DNA of 64,000 nucleotides from Chenggangzhangella methanolivorans (GCF_019797865.1 NZ_CP081869.1:3435501-3499500); one strand, 5' to 3'. Shown: positions 53,846 through 63,103, numbered from the stretch's first letter. Made by a program: numbers and translations. Notes: a model not told the origin generated them from the letters alone.

Positions 53846-55054
53846 TCAGCGCTTCTCGGCCGCGGACGCGTCGGTCACGTTCTGCGTCCAGGGCTGCGGA
53901 TCGACCGCCGCGCCGTTCGAGAGCGCCTGGAAGCCTTCCACGACCACGCGGTCGCCGGCGACGAGCCCGTTCTCGATGACCCAGCGGTTGTCGACGACGC
54001 GGCCGGTGCGGACCTTGCGCAGCGCCGCCTTGTTGTCCTGGCCCACGACATAGACCTCGGCCGCGCCGCCCGGATCGCGCTGGATCGCGCGTTCGGGCAC
54101 CGCAAGCGCGTTCGGCTGCTCGCCCTGGACGATCTGGACGCGGACATACATGCCCGGCAGGAGGTCGCCGTCCGGGTTCGGGAACTCGCCGCGCAGCGTG
54201 ATCTGGCCGGTTGTTGCGTCCACCGCGGCTTCGGAGAACAGGAACTTGCCCGGATGGGCGTAGCGGCTCCCGTCGTCGAACTTCAGCGCGACCTCGGCGC
54301 GATTGGCGTCGGAGCCTTCCGCCTTCGCGCTCGCGGCCGCCGCCCTCTTCAGCGCGAGCAGCTGGTTCGCCGACTGGGTGAAGTCGGCGTAGATCGGGTC
54401 GAGCTGCTGGATCGTGGCGAGGCTTTGGGCGTCGGTCGAGGAGACGAGCGCGCCCTCTGTGATCATCGCGCGGCCGATCCGCCCGGTGATGGGCGCGCGC
54501 ACGTCCGTATATTCGAGATCGAGCGCGGCGGCGTCGAGGCTCGCCTTCGCCGAGGCGATGTCGGCCTCGGCCTGCGCGAGCTCGGCGACAGCCGTGTCGT
54601 AGCTCTGGGCGCTGTTGATCTGCCGCTCTTTCAGCTGCGTCTGGCGCTCGGCCTGCTGGCGGGCGAGGGTGCGCGTCGCCTCGGCGCGCTGAAGCACGGC
54701 CTTGGCGCTCTCGACACGCACGCGGAACGGCGCAGGGTCGATGCGGTAGAGCACGTCGCCCTGTTTTACGACGCTGCCCTGCTCGAACACGCGCTCGATC
54801 AGGATGCCGGAGACGCGCGGCCGCACTTCCGCGATCCGGGTCGGGGCGATGCGGCCGGGGAGCTCGTTGGCGATCGGCAGCGTTTGCGGATTGACGGTCA
54901 CGAACGAGACCGCGACCGGCGGAGCGCCGGCCGGCGCGTCCGCGGCTTTCTGGTCGCAGGCCGCGAGCAGCAGCGCGAGCGAGACGCCGCTTGCGATCGC
55001 AGCGAGCTGTCTGGAACCGAGTCTTTGCAAACCCATGGCGGCGCCCTCGGTCAT
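53846..55054 (-). CDS. RND periplasmic adaptor (membrane fusion) lipoprotein
   Basis: I chose ATG 55054 because it overlaps the TetR stop as ATGA; an ATG at 55036 is the alternative. The product is 402 residues. A lipobox (ALLLAACDQK) predicts acylation. The lipoyl-type half domains (ANELPGRIAPTRIAEVRPRV and APITGRIGRAMITEGALVSS), a hairpin of about 70 residues (RVESAKAVLQRAEATRTLAR) and a beta-barrel (DGDLLPGMYVRVQIVQGEQ) are in the usual order. It links the pump to an outer-membrane channel. Operon order is TetR, adaptor, permease. Confidence 0.9.
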   Translation of the reverse strand: MTEGAAMGLQRLGSRQLAAIASGVSLALLLAACDQKAADAPAGAPPVAVSFVTVNPQTLPIANELPGRIAPTRIAEVRPRVSGILIERVFEQGSVVKQGDVLYRIDPAPFRVRVESAKAVLQRAEATRTLARQQAERQTQLKERQINSAQSYDTAVAELAQAEADIASAKASLDAAALDLEYTDVRAPITGRIGRAMITEGALVSSTDAQSLATIQQLDPIYADFTQSANQLLALKRAAAASAKAEGSDANRAEVALKFDDGSRYAHPGKFLFSEAAVDATTGQITLRGEFPNPDGDLLPGMYVRVQIVQGEQPNALAVPERAIQRDPGGAAEVYVVGQDNKAALRKVRTGRVVDNRWVIENGLVAGDRVVVEGFQALSNGAAVDPQPWTQNVTDASAAEKR

Positions 55055-55644
55055 CGGTCTTCGCTCGTGTTCTCGGACATGGCGGGTCGCCGGGTCATCT
55101 CGATCAACCGGCCGCGCAAAGCGTTGCGGTCCGGGCCGCATTCGGCCTCCATGCCGTAGAGGCTCGCATGCCAGACGCCGTCGGCGGCGAGCCGCGCGAT
55201 GGCGTGCTCGAGCGCGCCGTCGGTTTCGGCGTGCCGCGCGAGGCGGGCCGTGAACCAGTCGCTCCAGGTCTTGCGCAGCGAGGCGTCGGCCATCAGCGAG
55301 GCGCAGATCGCGGCCCAGAGCCGGGCGTCCTCGCGCTCGAGATCGGCGAACATGCAGTCGACATAGGCGCGGGTGAAGCGACCATAGGGCTCTGGATCGC
55401 CCTCCATCCGCCGCTCGACGTCTTCCTCAAGCAAGGCGATGGCCTCGGCCATCACCCCGTCGATCAGCGCCTGCTTGCTCTGGAAATGATGGAACAGCCC
55501 GCCCTTGGTGACGCCCGCGGCCTTCGCCACGGAGTCGATCGTCACCGCGGCCAGGCCCTCGTTCGCGGCGATGCGCGCAGCTTCCTGGAGCAGGGCGCGA
55601 CGCACGACGTCGGGTTGCTTTCGTCGGGTGTGGGCTTCGGACAT
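55051..55644 (-). CDS. TetR-family regulator of the RND efflux operon
   Basis: ATG 55644 (MSEAHTRRKQPDVVRRALLQ) gives 197 residues. The helix-turn-helix is at about 10-55 (AARIAANEGLAAVTIDSVAK, AAGVTKGGLFHHFQSKQAL). The C-terminal domain matches the TetR_C-type regulators of efflux operons. Its stop overlaps the adaptor start, so it is the first gene of the operon and likely self-represses. A dyad at 55731-55748 is the probable operator. An in-frame start at 55737 would add 31 residues of poor fit. Confidence 0.85.
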   Translation of the reverse strand: MSEAHTRRKQPDVVRRALLQEAARIAANEGLAAVTIDSVAKAAGVTKGGLFHHFQSKQALIDGVMAEAIALLEEDVERRMEGDPEPYGRFTRAYVDCMFADLEREDARLWAAICASLMADASLRKTWSDWFTARLARHAETDGALEHAIARLAADGVWHASLYGMEAECGPDRNALRGRLIEMTRRPAMSENTSEDR

Positions 55645-56054
55645 TTTCGTTCGCCGCGCGTCCGGAACCGGTCGCGAAACGCCTTGCTTCGCCCGGTCCG
55701 GAATGGTCGAGATCTCACGCATTTCTAAACATACCATTCGTCCGGTATCTATGATTTTTGTGTGATATCACGAGACGTTGAGCGGCATTGGCGTGGCAGT
55801 ATTCCGGCCGCCACGTCTGCAACCGAAAGGAATGTCCTGCTCCCTGAACGCGCCAGCCGAGTTGACGCCTCACAGGCGGTAAGGATGCGGGACGCCGACC
55901 TGAGCAGACCATAAGCCGGCTCTGCGAAAACTGGACCTCCTCCAAAGTCCTCGGCTTCTTGGGAGACAGATTTATTTTCAGGGGAGAGGCCGCCTCGTCC
56001 GTTCAACAAACGAAAAGCCGCATCAAGCGGACGCGATCTGTTGACGGGCGGACC
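55645..56054. other. Divergent region between RND operon and asb operon
   Basis: A 410-bp gap with no convincing gene. It contains the dyad at 55731-55748, a perfect 10-bp palindrome GTGATATCAC (55762-55771) and an AT-rich segment at 55722-55770 that suits promoters. I saw no convincing Fur, RirA or full Irr box; a half-site TTTCTAAA lies at 55722-55729. Confidence 0.6.
55731..55748. promoter_or_regulatory. Candidate TetR operator for the RND operon
   Basis: ATACC-ATTCGTCC-GGTAT is an 18-base inverted repeat, 87 bases before the TetR start, next to the AT-rich promoter-like segment. Position and symmetry fit a TetR dimer site. Confidence 0.45.
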
Positions 56055-57875
56055 ATGGATCCTCAGGCGAAGACGCGGCGCGAAAGCGCCGTCCCGGTCC
56101 GCTCGTCCCGGCAGGCGGCGGAGCAGGCGACCTTCCAGAGCTTCGCCAACTGCTATCTGCGCGAAATCGACCCGGGCGTCGCCACGCGTCACACGCTGAA
56201 CTTCGGACACGCGGTCGACGCCGTCGAGCTCGCCCTGCCGGCCCAGCGCGCGTCGCTTCGGATCGAGCTCCTGGGCGCTTCGCTCTGCGGCCCGCACCGG
56301 CTCGGCCGCGCGTTTCTCAAGCGCGCGCTCGAGCCCGCCTGGCGCGAGGTCGAGCCGCTGGCGGCCCTTCAGGCGCTGCTGCACGAGGCCTATCGCCGGC
56401 CCGGCAAGGAGGCCTCCGACGAGCAACGCGGCTGCGAGCTCGAACTGTTGTCGCGCGTGCTCGACAGCTACCGCGCGACCGAGCGCTATCTCGATGCGCC
56501 GCGCGCCGAGGACGAGGACGACTTCCTCGCCTCCGAGCAGTCGCTGACCTTCGGCCACTGGCTGCACCCGACGCCGAAGAGCCGGCAGGGCATGACCACG
56601 TGGCAACAGCCCGCCTATTCGCCGGAACTTCGCGGCGCGTTCCAGCTCGACTGGTTCGCCGCGCCTCTTGAACGCGTCTCGACAAAATCCGCCGCGCGCG
56701 AAAGCGTCGCCGAGATCGTCGCCGGGATCGCGGGCGAGGATTTTGATCGCCTCGGAGCGCGGGACGGCGAGGCGCTGATCCCGATGCATCCGCTGCAGGC
56801 GCAGGCGCTGCTGCTCGACCCCGAGCTCGCGGGGGAGTTCGCCGGCGGGGCTCTTCGCCATCTCGGCCCTGCGGGTCCGGAGTTCTCGGCGACCGCCTCC
56901 GTGCGCACCGTCTATCGCCGCGACGCGGACTGGATGCTGAAGTTCTCGCTTCCGGTGCGCATCACCAATTCGGTGCGTCGCAACCGCCGCCACGAGCTCG
57001 ACGCGGGCGTGGCGATGGCGGGCCTGTTCGAGCGCTCGGATTTCCTCGTCCGACATCCGCGCTTCCGCGTGCTGCGCGACCCGGCTTACGTCACCGTGGA
57101 CGTTCCCGGCCTCAGCGAAAGCGGCTTCGAGACGATCTTCCGCGAAAACCCGTTCAGGGGAGAGGCGGCGTCAGGCGTCGCCACCATCGCGGCGCTGAGC
57201 GCCGATCCGCGGCCGGGCGAGACGTCGCGCCTCGAGCGGATCGTCGGCGAGATCGCCGCCCGCGAAGGCCGGGATGCGTCCGTCGTCGCCCGCGAGTGGT
57301 TCGCCGCCTATCTCGACTGCGCGCTCGATCCGCTGGTCGCGCTCTATGACGAGCTCGGCGTCGCGCTCGAGGCCCACCAGCAGAACGCGCTGATCGGCCT
57401 GCGCGACGGCTGGCCGGCCGTCTCGTGGTATCGCGACAGCCAGGGCTATTACCTCTCCAACGCCTATCGCGAGACGCTGCGCGCGATCGCGCCCGAGACC
57501 GAGGGCGTGGCGCATCTCTTCTACGACGACGCGGCGATCCAGGATCCGTTCGCCTACTATCTCGTGGTCAACCAGATCTTTTCGGTCGTCTCGCGCATGG
57601 GCCATGACGGGCTCGTGCATGAAGCCGAACTTGTAGGGCTGCTGCGTGAGCGCCTCGAGGCGTTGTCGCTGCGCCTGAGCGGCGCCGGCCGGGTGTTCGT
57701 CGACGGGCTGCTGCGCCGCTCGGTGATCGCCGCGAAGTCGAACCTCATGACGCGGCTGCTCAACATCGACGAGCTCGCGTCCGGAGACGAGACCGCGAGA
57801 TACCAGCGCCTGCCGAACCCGATCGCAGGCTTCGCCGCCGGGGAAGCCCGCGGCGGACAAGCGGTGGCGGTCTGA
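56055..57875 (+). CDS. asbA: NIS siderophore synthetase, AsbA-like (IucA/IucC family)
   Basis: I chose ATG 56055 (MDPQAKTRRESAVPVRSSRQ), since a TTG at 55959 gives a tail unlike the family. The product is 606 residues (B. anthracis AsbA is about 602). Signature blocks of NIS synthetases are seen: GHWLHPTPKSRQGM (ATP), IPMHPLQAQ, SASVRTVYR-type TASVRTVYRR, KFSLPVRITNSVRR and the C-terminal ferric-reductase-like FhuF region. It likely joins citrate to a polyamine such as spermidine. It is followed by asbB after one base. First gene of the operon. Confidence 0.85.
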   Translation: MDPQAKTRRESAVPVRSSRQAAEQATFQSFANCYLREIDPGVATRHTLNFGHAVDAVELALPAQRASLRIELLGASLCGPHRLGRAFLKRALEPAWREVEPLAALQALLHEAYRRPGKEASDEQRGCELELLSRVLDSYRATERYLDAPRAEDEDDFLASEQSLTFGHWLHPTPKSRQGMTTWQQPAYSPELRGAFQLDWFAAPLERVSTKSAARESVAEIVAGIAGEDFDRLGARDGEALIPMHPLQAQALLLDPELAGEFAGGALRHLGPAGPEFSATASVRTVYRRDADWMLKFSLPVRITNSVRRNRRHELDAGVAMAGLFERSDFLVRHPRFRVLRDPAYVTVDVPGLSESGFETIFRENPFRGEAASGVATIAALSADPRPGETSRLERIVGEIAAREGRDASVVAREWFAAYLDCALDPLVALYDELGVALEAHQQNALIGLRDGWPAVSWYRDSQGYYLSNAYRETLRAIAPETEGVAHLFYDDAAIQDPFAYYLVVNQIFSVVSRMGHDGLVHEAELVGLLRERLEALSLRLSGAGRVFVDGLLRRSVIAAKSNLMTRLLNIDELASGDETARYQRLPNPIAGFAAGEARGGQAVAV

Positions 57876-57876
57876 G

Positions 57877-59570
57877 ATGGCCGAGGAGCCGCAAGACCGG
57901 ACGCTGCGCCAGCTCGTCGAGGCGATGCTGTTCGAAGGCGTCGTGCGCGCTGAAGAGACAGACGGACCGCAGGGACGCCGCTTCAGCTGGACGGCCGGGG
58001 GCCGCGCCTTCCGCTGCCTCGGCCGCCGCCGCGGTTTCGGGCGGGTGCGGGTCGATCCCGCCACGATCGAGACCGAAGACGGGAAGGGCGGCTGGCTCCG
58101 GGCCGGCCTGCGCGACGTCGTCGAGAGCGCCGCGGACAGTCCCGAAAGAGCCGCGACGTTTCTCGCGGAGCTTGAGCGAACGGTCGAACTCTGCCGCTGG
58201 AACGCGCTGCACGCTCCCCGCGGGGACCGGCGCTCGCTCGCCTTTCGGGAGCTGGACGCCGCGATCGACGAGGGCCACGCCTACCATCCGAGCTTCAAGG
58301 CCCGCACCGGCTTCAGCCTGGAGGACCACGCGGACTTCGGTCCGGAGGCGGGCGCGACGTTCCGGCTCGCCTTCCTCGCCGTGCGACGCGACCTCGTCGC
58401 GCAGACGCTCCCCGCCGACGAAGACGCCTTCTGGCGCGCAGAGCTCGGCGAGGCGGAGGCCGCCGACCTCATCGCCCGCCGCGCCGCCGCCGGGCTCGAC
58501 GCCAAGGCTTTCGCGCTCGTGCCCGTCCATCCTTGGCAGTTGCGCAAGCTCGCCGACGGGCCGCTCGCCGAACTCATCGAACAGGGAGCGGTCCATGCGC
58601 TTGGAGAGGCCGGCCCGCTCTACCTCGCGAGCCAGTCGGTCCGCACGCTTCACAACGCCGACGAGGCCACGCGGCCGAGCGTGAAGCTCGCCATGACGAT
58701 GGCCAACACCTCGTCGCTCAGAACCATCGAGCCGCACTCGGTCTGCGTCGCTCCCGCGATCTCGATGTGGCTTGGCCAGATCGTCGAGCGCGATCCGGAG
58801 CTGCGCGAGCGCATTGCGATCCTGTCCGAATATGCCGGGATGGTGGTCGATCGCGAGGGGGCGCTCGCCGGCCATGTCGCCGCCATCTGGCGCGAAAGCG
58901 TCGCCTCGCTCCTGAAGCCCGGCGAGGCGGCGGTCCCGTTCAACGCCTTGATGGCGGAGGAGGCCGACGGGCGGCTGTTCTGCGCGCCCTGGCTCGATCG
59001 GCATGGCGCGGAAGCCTGGGCCGAACGCCTCGCCGAGGTCGTGGCCGGGCCCGTCTGGCGACTGCTTGCGGTCCACGGGATCGCGCTCGAGGCTCATGGG
59101 CAGACATGGTCCTGGTCCATCGCGACGGCTGGCCCGAACGGCTGATCCTGCGACTTCCACGACAGCCTCGAATACGCGCCCGACTTTCTCGCCAAGCCCG
59201 CCGCCGCGCCGGATCTCGCTGCGATCGACCCGGTCTACGCCGACGCCCCCGAACCAATTCCATCGCATGGACCGCGTCGAGGAGCTTCGCGCGCTCGTCG
59301 CCGACTGCCTCTTCGTCTTCTGCCTTTCCGACCTCGCCGAGGCGCTGGAACGCCATGGCGCGCTCGCCGAGACGCAGCTCTGGGCGCTGATCGACGAGCG
59401 CCTGTCCCGCGAGACTGTCCCGCCGCTGCGGGCCGCCCGGCTCGGCTGGCGCGCCGAGTGCGTCGCGGTCGAACGGCTGGTCGCCCCGAAATTCTCCGGC
59501 GAGGCCGCGCGCTTCGTCGAGGTCCCCAACGTCTTCGCCCAGCGCGCAAAGGGAGCCCGCATGCCGATGA
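57877..59570 (+). CDS. asbB: NIS siderophore synthetase, AsbB-like, with frameshifts near the end
   Basis: ATG 57877. The first 420 residues are in one frame: AYHPSFKARTGFSLEDH, VPVHPWQLRK, SQSVRTLHN and VKLAMTMANTSSLRTIEPHS are the family signatures. Frame changes follow near 59105 (HGQ then DMVLVHRDGWPERL), 59152 (LILR then DFHDSLEYAPDFL) and the C-run 59247-59251 (ADAP then PNQFHRMDRVEEL), giving about 560 residues, ending VEVPNVFAQRAKGAR. The last frame runs straight into asbC; a shift would end AsbB at TGA 59568-59570, overlapping the AsbC start as ATGA. It likely adds the second polyamine arm. Confidence 0.8.
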
Positions 59571-60841
59571 TCGAGATCGACGAGCGCGGTTTTGACCGCG
59601 ACGCTTTTGGAGCGCTCTCCGGCCGCTGGGCCGAGCGGGTCCGCCTTGGCCGGGCAGGCGGCGGGCGGCGCTACGCGGTGCTGCTGCCCGAGACCGCCGA
59701 CTGGCTGGCGCTGTTCCTCGCCATCCGCGAGGCCGGCGGCGGCGTGCTGCCGATCCATCCGGCGACGCCCCGCACCGCCGCCCGGCGCCTGGCCGAGCGC
59801 GCCGGCTGCGACCGGCTGCTGCTCGCCGACGGCGAGGTCGAGATCCTGGAGCCGTCCGAGGAGCCGCAAAGCGGCGTTCTGCTGCAGATGAGCTCCGGAA
59901 CCACCGGCGCGCCGAAATGCGCGAGCCGGCCCTGGGCCGAGATCGAGGCGGAGCTCTCGGCTTACGTCGCCGGCTTCCCCGAGCCCGACGACATGACGCC
60001 GGTGGTGGCCTGCCCGACGACCCATTCCTACGGCCTGATCTGCGGGGTGCTCGCGGGCCTGAAGCGCGGGCGAGCCCCGAAGATCGTCAACGCCCAGAAC
60101 CCCAAGAGCCTGATCCGGATCCTGAAAGAGACCGAGAAGCCTCTGCTCTATTCCTCCCCCGCCGTGCTGCACACGCTCGCGCAGCTGATGCCGGCGGGCG
60201 AGACGATCCATGGCGTGATGACCTCTGGCGCGCTGCTGCCCGCGCCGTGGTTCGCGAAGATCCGCGAGCGCTCGGACCACATGTTCCAGCAATATGGCTG
60301 CTCGGAAGCCGGCGTGGTGGCGGTGAACCGCGAGGTGACGGCCGCAGACGAGATGGGCCGCGCGCTGCCGCATCTGCGGCTCTCGGCTGGCGGATCACGC
60401 GAGGCGCCGGGCGAAATCCTCGTCGACGTCGCGGGCCGACGCGTCGAGACGCACGACCTTGGATACCTGAAGACCGACGGGACGCTCGTCTTCGTTTCGC
60501 GCCTCGACGACACGATCAACGTCTCGGGCCTCAACGTCTATCCGGGCGAGGTCGAGGACGCCGCGATGGCCCATCCCGACGTCTCCGACGCCGTCGCGTT
60601 CCGCATCGCCGATCCCTTCGCGGGCGAGCGCGTCGGCCTCATCGTGGTCGGCGAGCGCCGCATCGACGAGAGCGCGCTTCGCGACTGGTGCCGCGCGAAC
60701 CTCGCCGGCCACCAGACCCCCGCGGCGATCCTTCAGGTCGAGGCCGCGCCCCGTCAGGCGAACGGCAAGGTCAGCCGCCGCGAGGTCGCGGCGCTCTACG
60801 CCGAACGAAAGCTCGCCACGCTTACGGAGGCCGCGCGATGA
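59567..60841 (+). CDS. asbC: Aryl-AMP ligase, AsbC-like
   Basis: The start is ATG 59567 (MIEIDERGFDRDAFGALSGR) or 59561; the frame upstream belongs to AsbB. The product is 424 residues (AsbC is about 412). Adenylate-forming core motifs: MSSGTTGAPKCASR, QQYGCSEAG, LGYLKTDG, and NGKVSRREVAAL with the C-terminal Lys. It is expected to activate 3,4-dihydroxybenzoate as an adenylate and load it on the carrier domain of the next gene. The stop overlaps that gene start by ATGA. Confidence 0.85.
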   Translation: MIEIDERGFDRDAFGALSGRWAERVRLGRAGGGRRYAVLLPETADWLALFLAIREAGGGVLPIHPATPRTAARRLAERAGCDRLLLADGEVEILEPSEEPQSGVLLQMSSGTTGAPKCASRPWAEIEAELSAYVAGFPEPDDMTPVVACPTTHSYGLICGVLAGLKRGRAPKIVNAQNPKSLIRILKETEKPLLYSSPAVLHTLAQLMPAGETIHGVMTSGALLPAPWFAKIRERSDHMFQQYGCSEAGVVAVNREVTAADEMGRALPHLRLSAGGSREAPGEILVDVAGRRVETHDLGYLKTDGTLVFVSRLDDTINVSGLNVYPGEVEDAAMAHPDVSDAVAFRIADPFAGERVGLIVVGERRIDESALRDWCRANLAGHQTPAAILQVEAAPRQANGKVSRREVAALYAERKLATLTEAAR

Positions 60842-62139
60842 CCCGCGACGACATTCTGGCCGCCATCCGCGCGACGCTCGCTGACCCGCTCGACATCCCG
60901 AAGCTCGCAGCCTTTTCCCCGGAGGCGCGGCTCAACGCCGATCTTCACCTCGACAGCATCCAGACGCTGCAGCTCTTCCTGCATCTGGAGCTGCGCCACG
61001 GCCTCGCCGCGCCCGAGGAGGCGATCGCGGGCGCAGAGATCGAGCGCGTCAGCGACCTCGTCGACCTGTTCGCCCGCGACGTGGAGGCCGCGCCCGCCGC
61101 CGCTGAACCCGTCGACGCCGGGGAGGGGGTGCACGGTGAAGAGTACTACGACATCAAGGTCCACTGCTTCGTCAGCTGCGTGTGCGCGGCTCTGAAGGCC
61201 CGCGGCATCGATCACCGAGCGTTCTATTTCGGCGTCTGGGACGCGGACTTCGCCGTCACCGACCGCTGGGCGCTGCGCTATCACGACCCGGCGGTGAACC
61301 ACGAGGCGTTCCGCAGCTGGTTCCGCGCGCTCTACGGCGTCGCCATGGCCGAGTGGTACGACCACTCGAGACCGAAGGAGGACAACGCCGCGACGCTGCT
61401 GCGGCTCGTCGCAGGGCGGCGGCCGGGCCAGAGCGTGATGGCGATGGTCGATCTCCACCATCTCCCGGAGCGCGAGAACAAGTTCAACCAGAACCCGTTC
61501 CCGCATTACCTGATGCTGGAGAGCGCCAAAGATCCCGCGATGTTCATGGTGCGCGACCCCGATTTCCGCTGGGAGGGCGAAATCGCGCGCGAGGCGATGC
61601 TGAACGCCTTCAGCCAGCCCTCGGTCGCTGGCGGCTACCTTTTCGACGGCGACGCCGCGCAGCCTGCGTCGGACACGGCGGTGCGGGACTACTTCGAGGC
61701 CTGCCACCGACCCGACAACCCGTTGCAGCGGTCGGTCCGGGCCATCGTCGAGGCGCATCTCTCCGCCCGCGACGGCCTAACGCTGGCCGAGCTTCCGCTG
61801 GCGATCCGGCAGCTCCCCGTCATCGCGATCAGAAAGTACGCCTATGAGCACGGCTTCGCGTTCTTCTGGCGAGCTTTGAAGGCTCCCCATGACGAGTTCG
61901 AGCGCTGGTGCGATGAGATCGACGCGCTCTTCAAGGGTCTCAAGACCCTGCACTTCACCGCGCTGAAGCTCGCCGAGACCGGCGACCGGCGCCTCGCCGC
62001 GGACGTCTTCGCCGAGGTCGAGCGGCTCGATCAGTTGGAGACGCGCATCAAGGCCCGGCTGCTCGAAGCCTTCGAGGAGTGGCGTCTGGCGCGCGGCCTG
62101 CCGGGGCTTGCGCCGGAAGCCCGGAGGGCGAGCGCATGA
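60838..62139 (+). CDS. Fused aryl carrier protein (AsbD) and AsbE-like condensing enzyme
   Basis: ATG 60838 opens 433 residues, close to AsbD (91) plus AsbE (327). The first 85 residues are a carrier domain with the phosphopantetheine Ser at about 40 (DLHLDSIQTLQLFLHLELRH). An Ala/Pro linker of about 15 residues (VEAAPAAAEPVDAG) joins the AsbE-like part (YYDIKVHCFVSCVCAALKA to the end). That part is conserved, with DFAVTDRWALRYHD, DLHHLPERENKFNQNPFPHY and YAYEHGFAFFWRALKA. It transfers the aryl group from the carrier to an amine such as spermidine. ATGA overlaps at both ends. Confidence 0.8.
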   Translation: MTRDDILAAIRATLADPLDIPKLAAFSPEARLNADLHLDSIQTLQLFLHLELRHGLAAPEEAIAGAEIERVSDLVDLFARDVEAAPAAAEPVDAGEGVHGEEYYDIKVHCFVSCVCAALKARGIDHRAFYFGVWDADFAVTDRWALRYHDPAVNHEAFRSWFRALYGVAMAEWYDHSRPKEDNAATLLRLVAGRRPGQSVMAMVDLHHLPERENKFNQNPFPHYLMLESAKDPAMFMVRDPDFRWEGEIAREAMLNAFSQPSVAGGYLFDGDAAQPASDTAVRDYFEACHRPDNPLQRSVRAIVEAHLSARDGLTLAELPLAIRQLPVIAIRKYAYEHGFAFFWRALKAPHDEFERWCDEIDALFKGLKTLHFTALKLAETGDRRLAADVFAEVERLDQLETRIKARLLEAFEEWRLARGLPGLAPEARRASA

Positions 62140-62984
62140 GGCTCTCGCTCTGCACCATCACGTTCCGGCATCACCTGCTCTCCATGAAGGAGATCGCGGC
62201 CTTCGCGCGCGCCAACGGCTTTGACGGCATCGAGCTTTGGGGGGCGCACGCCCGCAATCTCGAGGCGAGCCTGATCCATGGCGAGGAGTGGCTCGCGAGC
62301 TTCGGCCTCTATGCGCCGATGATCAGCGACTATCTGCCGACCGAGGGCGACACCGCCGTGATGCGGGCGCGCGGCGTGGCGCTTTGTCAGCGCGCCCGGC
62401 GCTGGGGGGCGGCCAAGATCCGCACCTTCGCCGGGACGAAGGGCAGTCTGGAGACGAGCGCGTCGGAGTGGGCGCGACTCGCCGTCCGCCTGCGGGAGCT
62501 TTCCGCGATCGCGGCCGACCACGGCGTCACGCTGCTGGTCGAGACCCATCCGCGCACGCTCGCCGATCGCCTCGCCTCGACCATACGGCTCGTGGAGGAC
62601 GTGTCCCACCCGGCCTTCGGGTTGAACTTCGACGTTCTGCACGTCTGGGAGGGCGGCGACGACCCGCTCGAAGCGCTCGCCGCGCTCAAGCCCGTGGTCA
62701 GGCATTTTCATCTGAAGAACGTGCGGTCGCGAGAGGATCTCAGAGTGTTCGACCCGGCCAACGTCTACGCGGCGGCCGGCCGCCGAGAGGGCATGACCCG
62801 GCTGACCGAAGGCGCGCTCGACTTCGGCCCCGTGCTCGCCGCGCTCGCCGAGGATCCGTCGGCGGAGGCCTCGCTCGAATGGTTCGGCGACGATTGTTTC
62901 GACACGCTCGCCCATGACGCGCGCATGGCGCGCGCTCTGGCCGGCGCAAAACCATCCGTCGAGCGCCGCCAGCCGGCGGCGTGA
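62136..62984 (+). CDS. asbF: 3-Dehydroshikimate dehydratase, AsbF-like
   Basis: ATG 62136 overlaps the preceding stop. The product is 282 residues (AsbF is 280). It is a TIM-barrel of the xylose-isomerase-like family. The metal ligands of AsbF are recognisable: Glu136 (LLVETHPR), Asp166 (LNFDVLHV), His192 (RHFHLKNV) and Glu248 (ASLEWFGDD). The reaction is 3-dehydroshikimate to 3,4-dihydroxybenzoate, which supplies the catecholate of petrobactin. Last gene of the operon; the tRNA follows 42 bases later on the opposite strand. Confidence 0.9.
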   Translation: MRLSLCTITFRHHLLSMKEIAAFARANGFDGIELWGAHARNLEASLIHGEEWLASFGLYAPMISDYLPTEGDTAVMRARGVALCQRARRWGAAKIRTFAGTKGSLETSASEWARLAVRLRELSAIAADHGVTLLVETHPRTLADRLASTIRLVEDVSHPAFGLNFDVLHVWEGGDDPLEALAALKPVVRHFHLKNVRSREDLRVFDPANVYAAAGRREGMTRLTEGALDFGPVLAALAEDPSAEASLEWFGDDCFDTLAHDARMARALAGAKPSVERRQPAA

Positions 62985-63026
62985 CGGCGCCGACACGCTC
63001 TCTCTGACGTTTCCGGCGATGGATCT

Positions 63027-63103
<77 letters not shown>

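Noticed and set aside
50710..53979. A 1089-residue open frame on the plus strand opposite the RND permease gene
   Set aside because: It is Arg/Asp/Gly-rich without any domain signature and lies antisense to an excellent AcrB-like gene; long antisense frames are expected at this GC content.
55722..55729. Irr-type iron control element before asbA
   Set aside because: Only one half-site (TTTCTAAA) is present; the matching TTTAGAA half is absent, so it was not called.
57760..59562. A long minus-strand frame opposite the asbA-asbB junction
   Set aside because: No recognisable domain, and it conflicts with two clear NIS synthetases on the plus strand.
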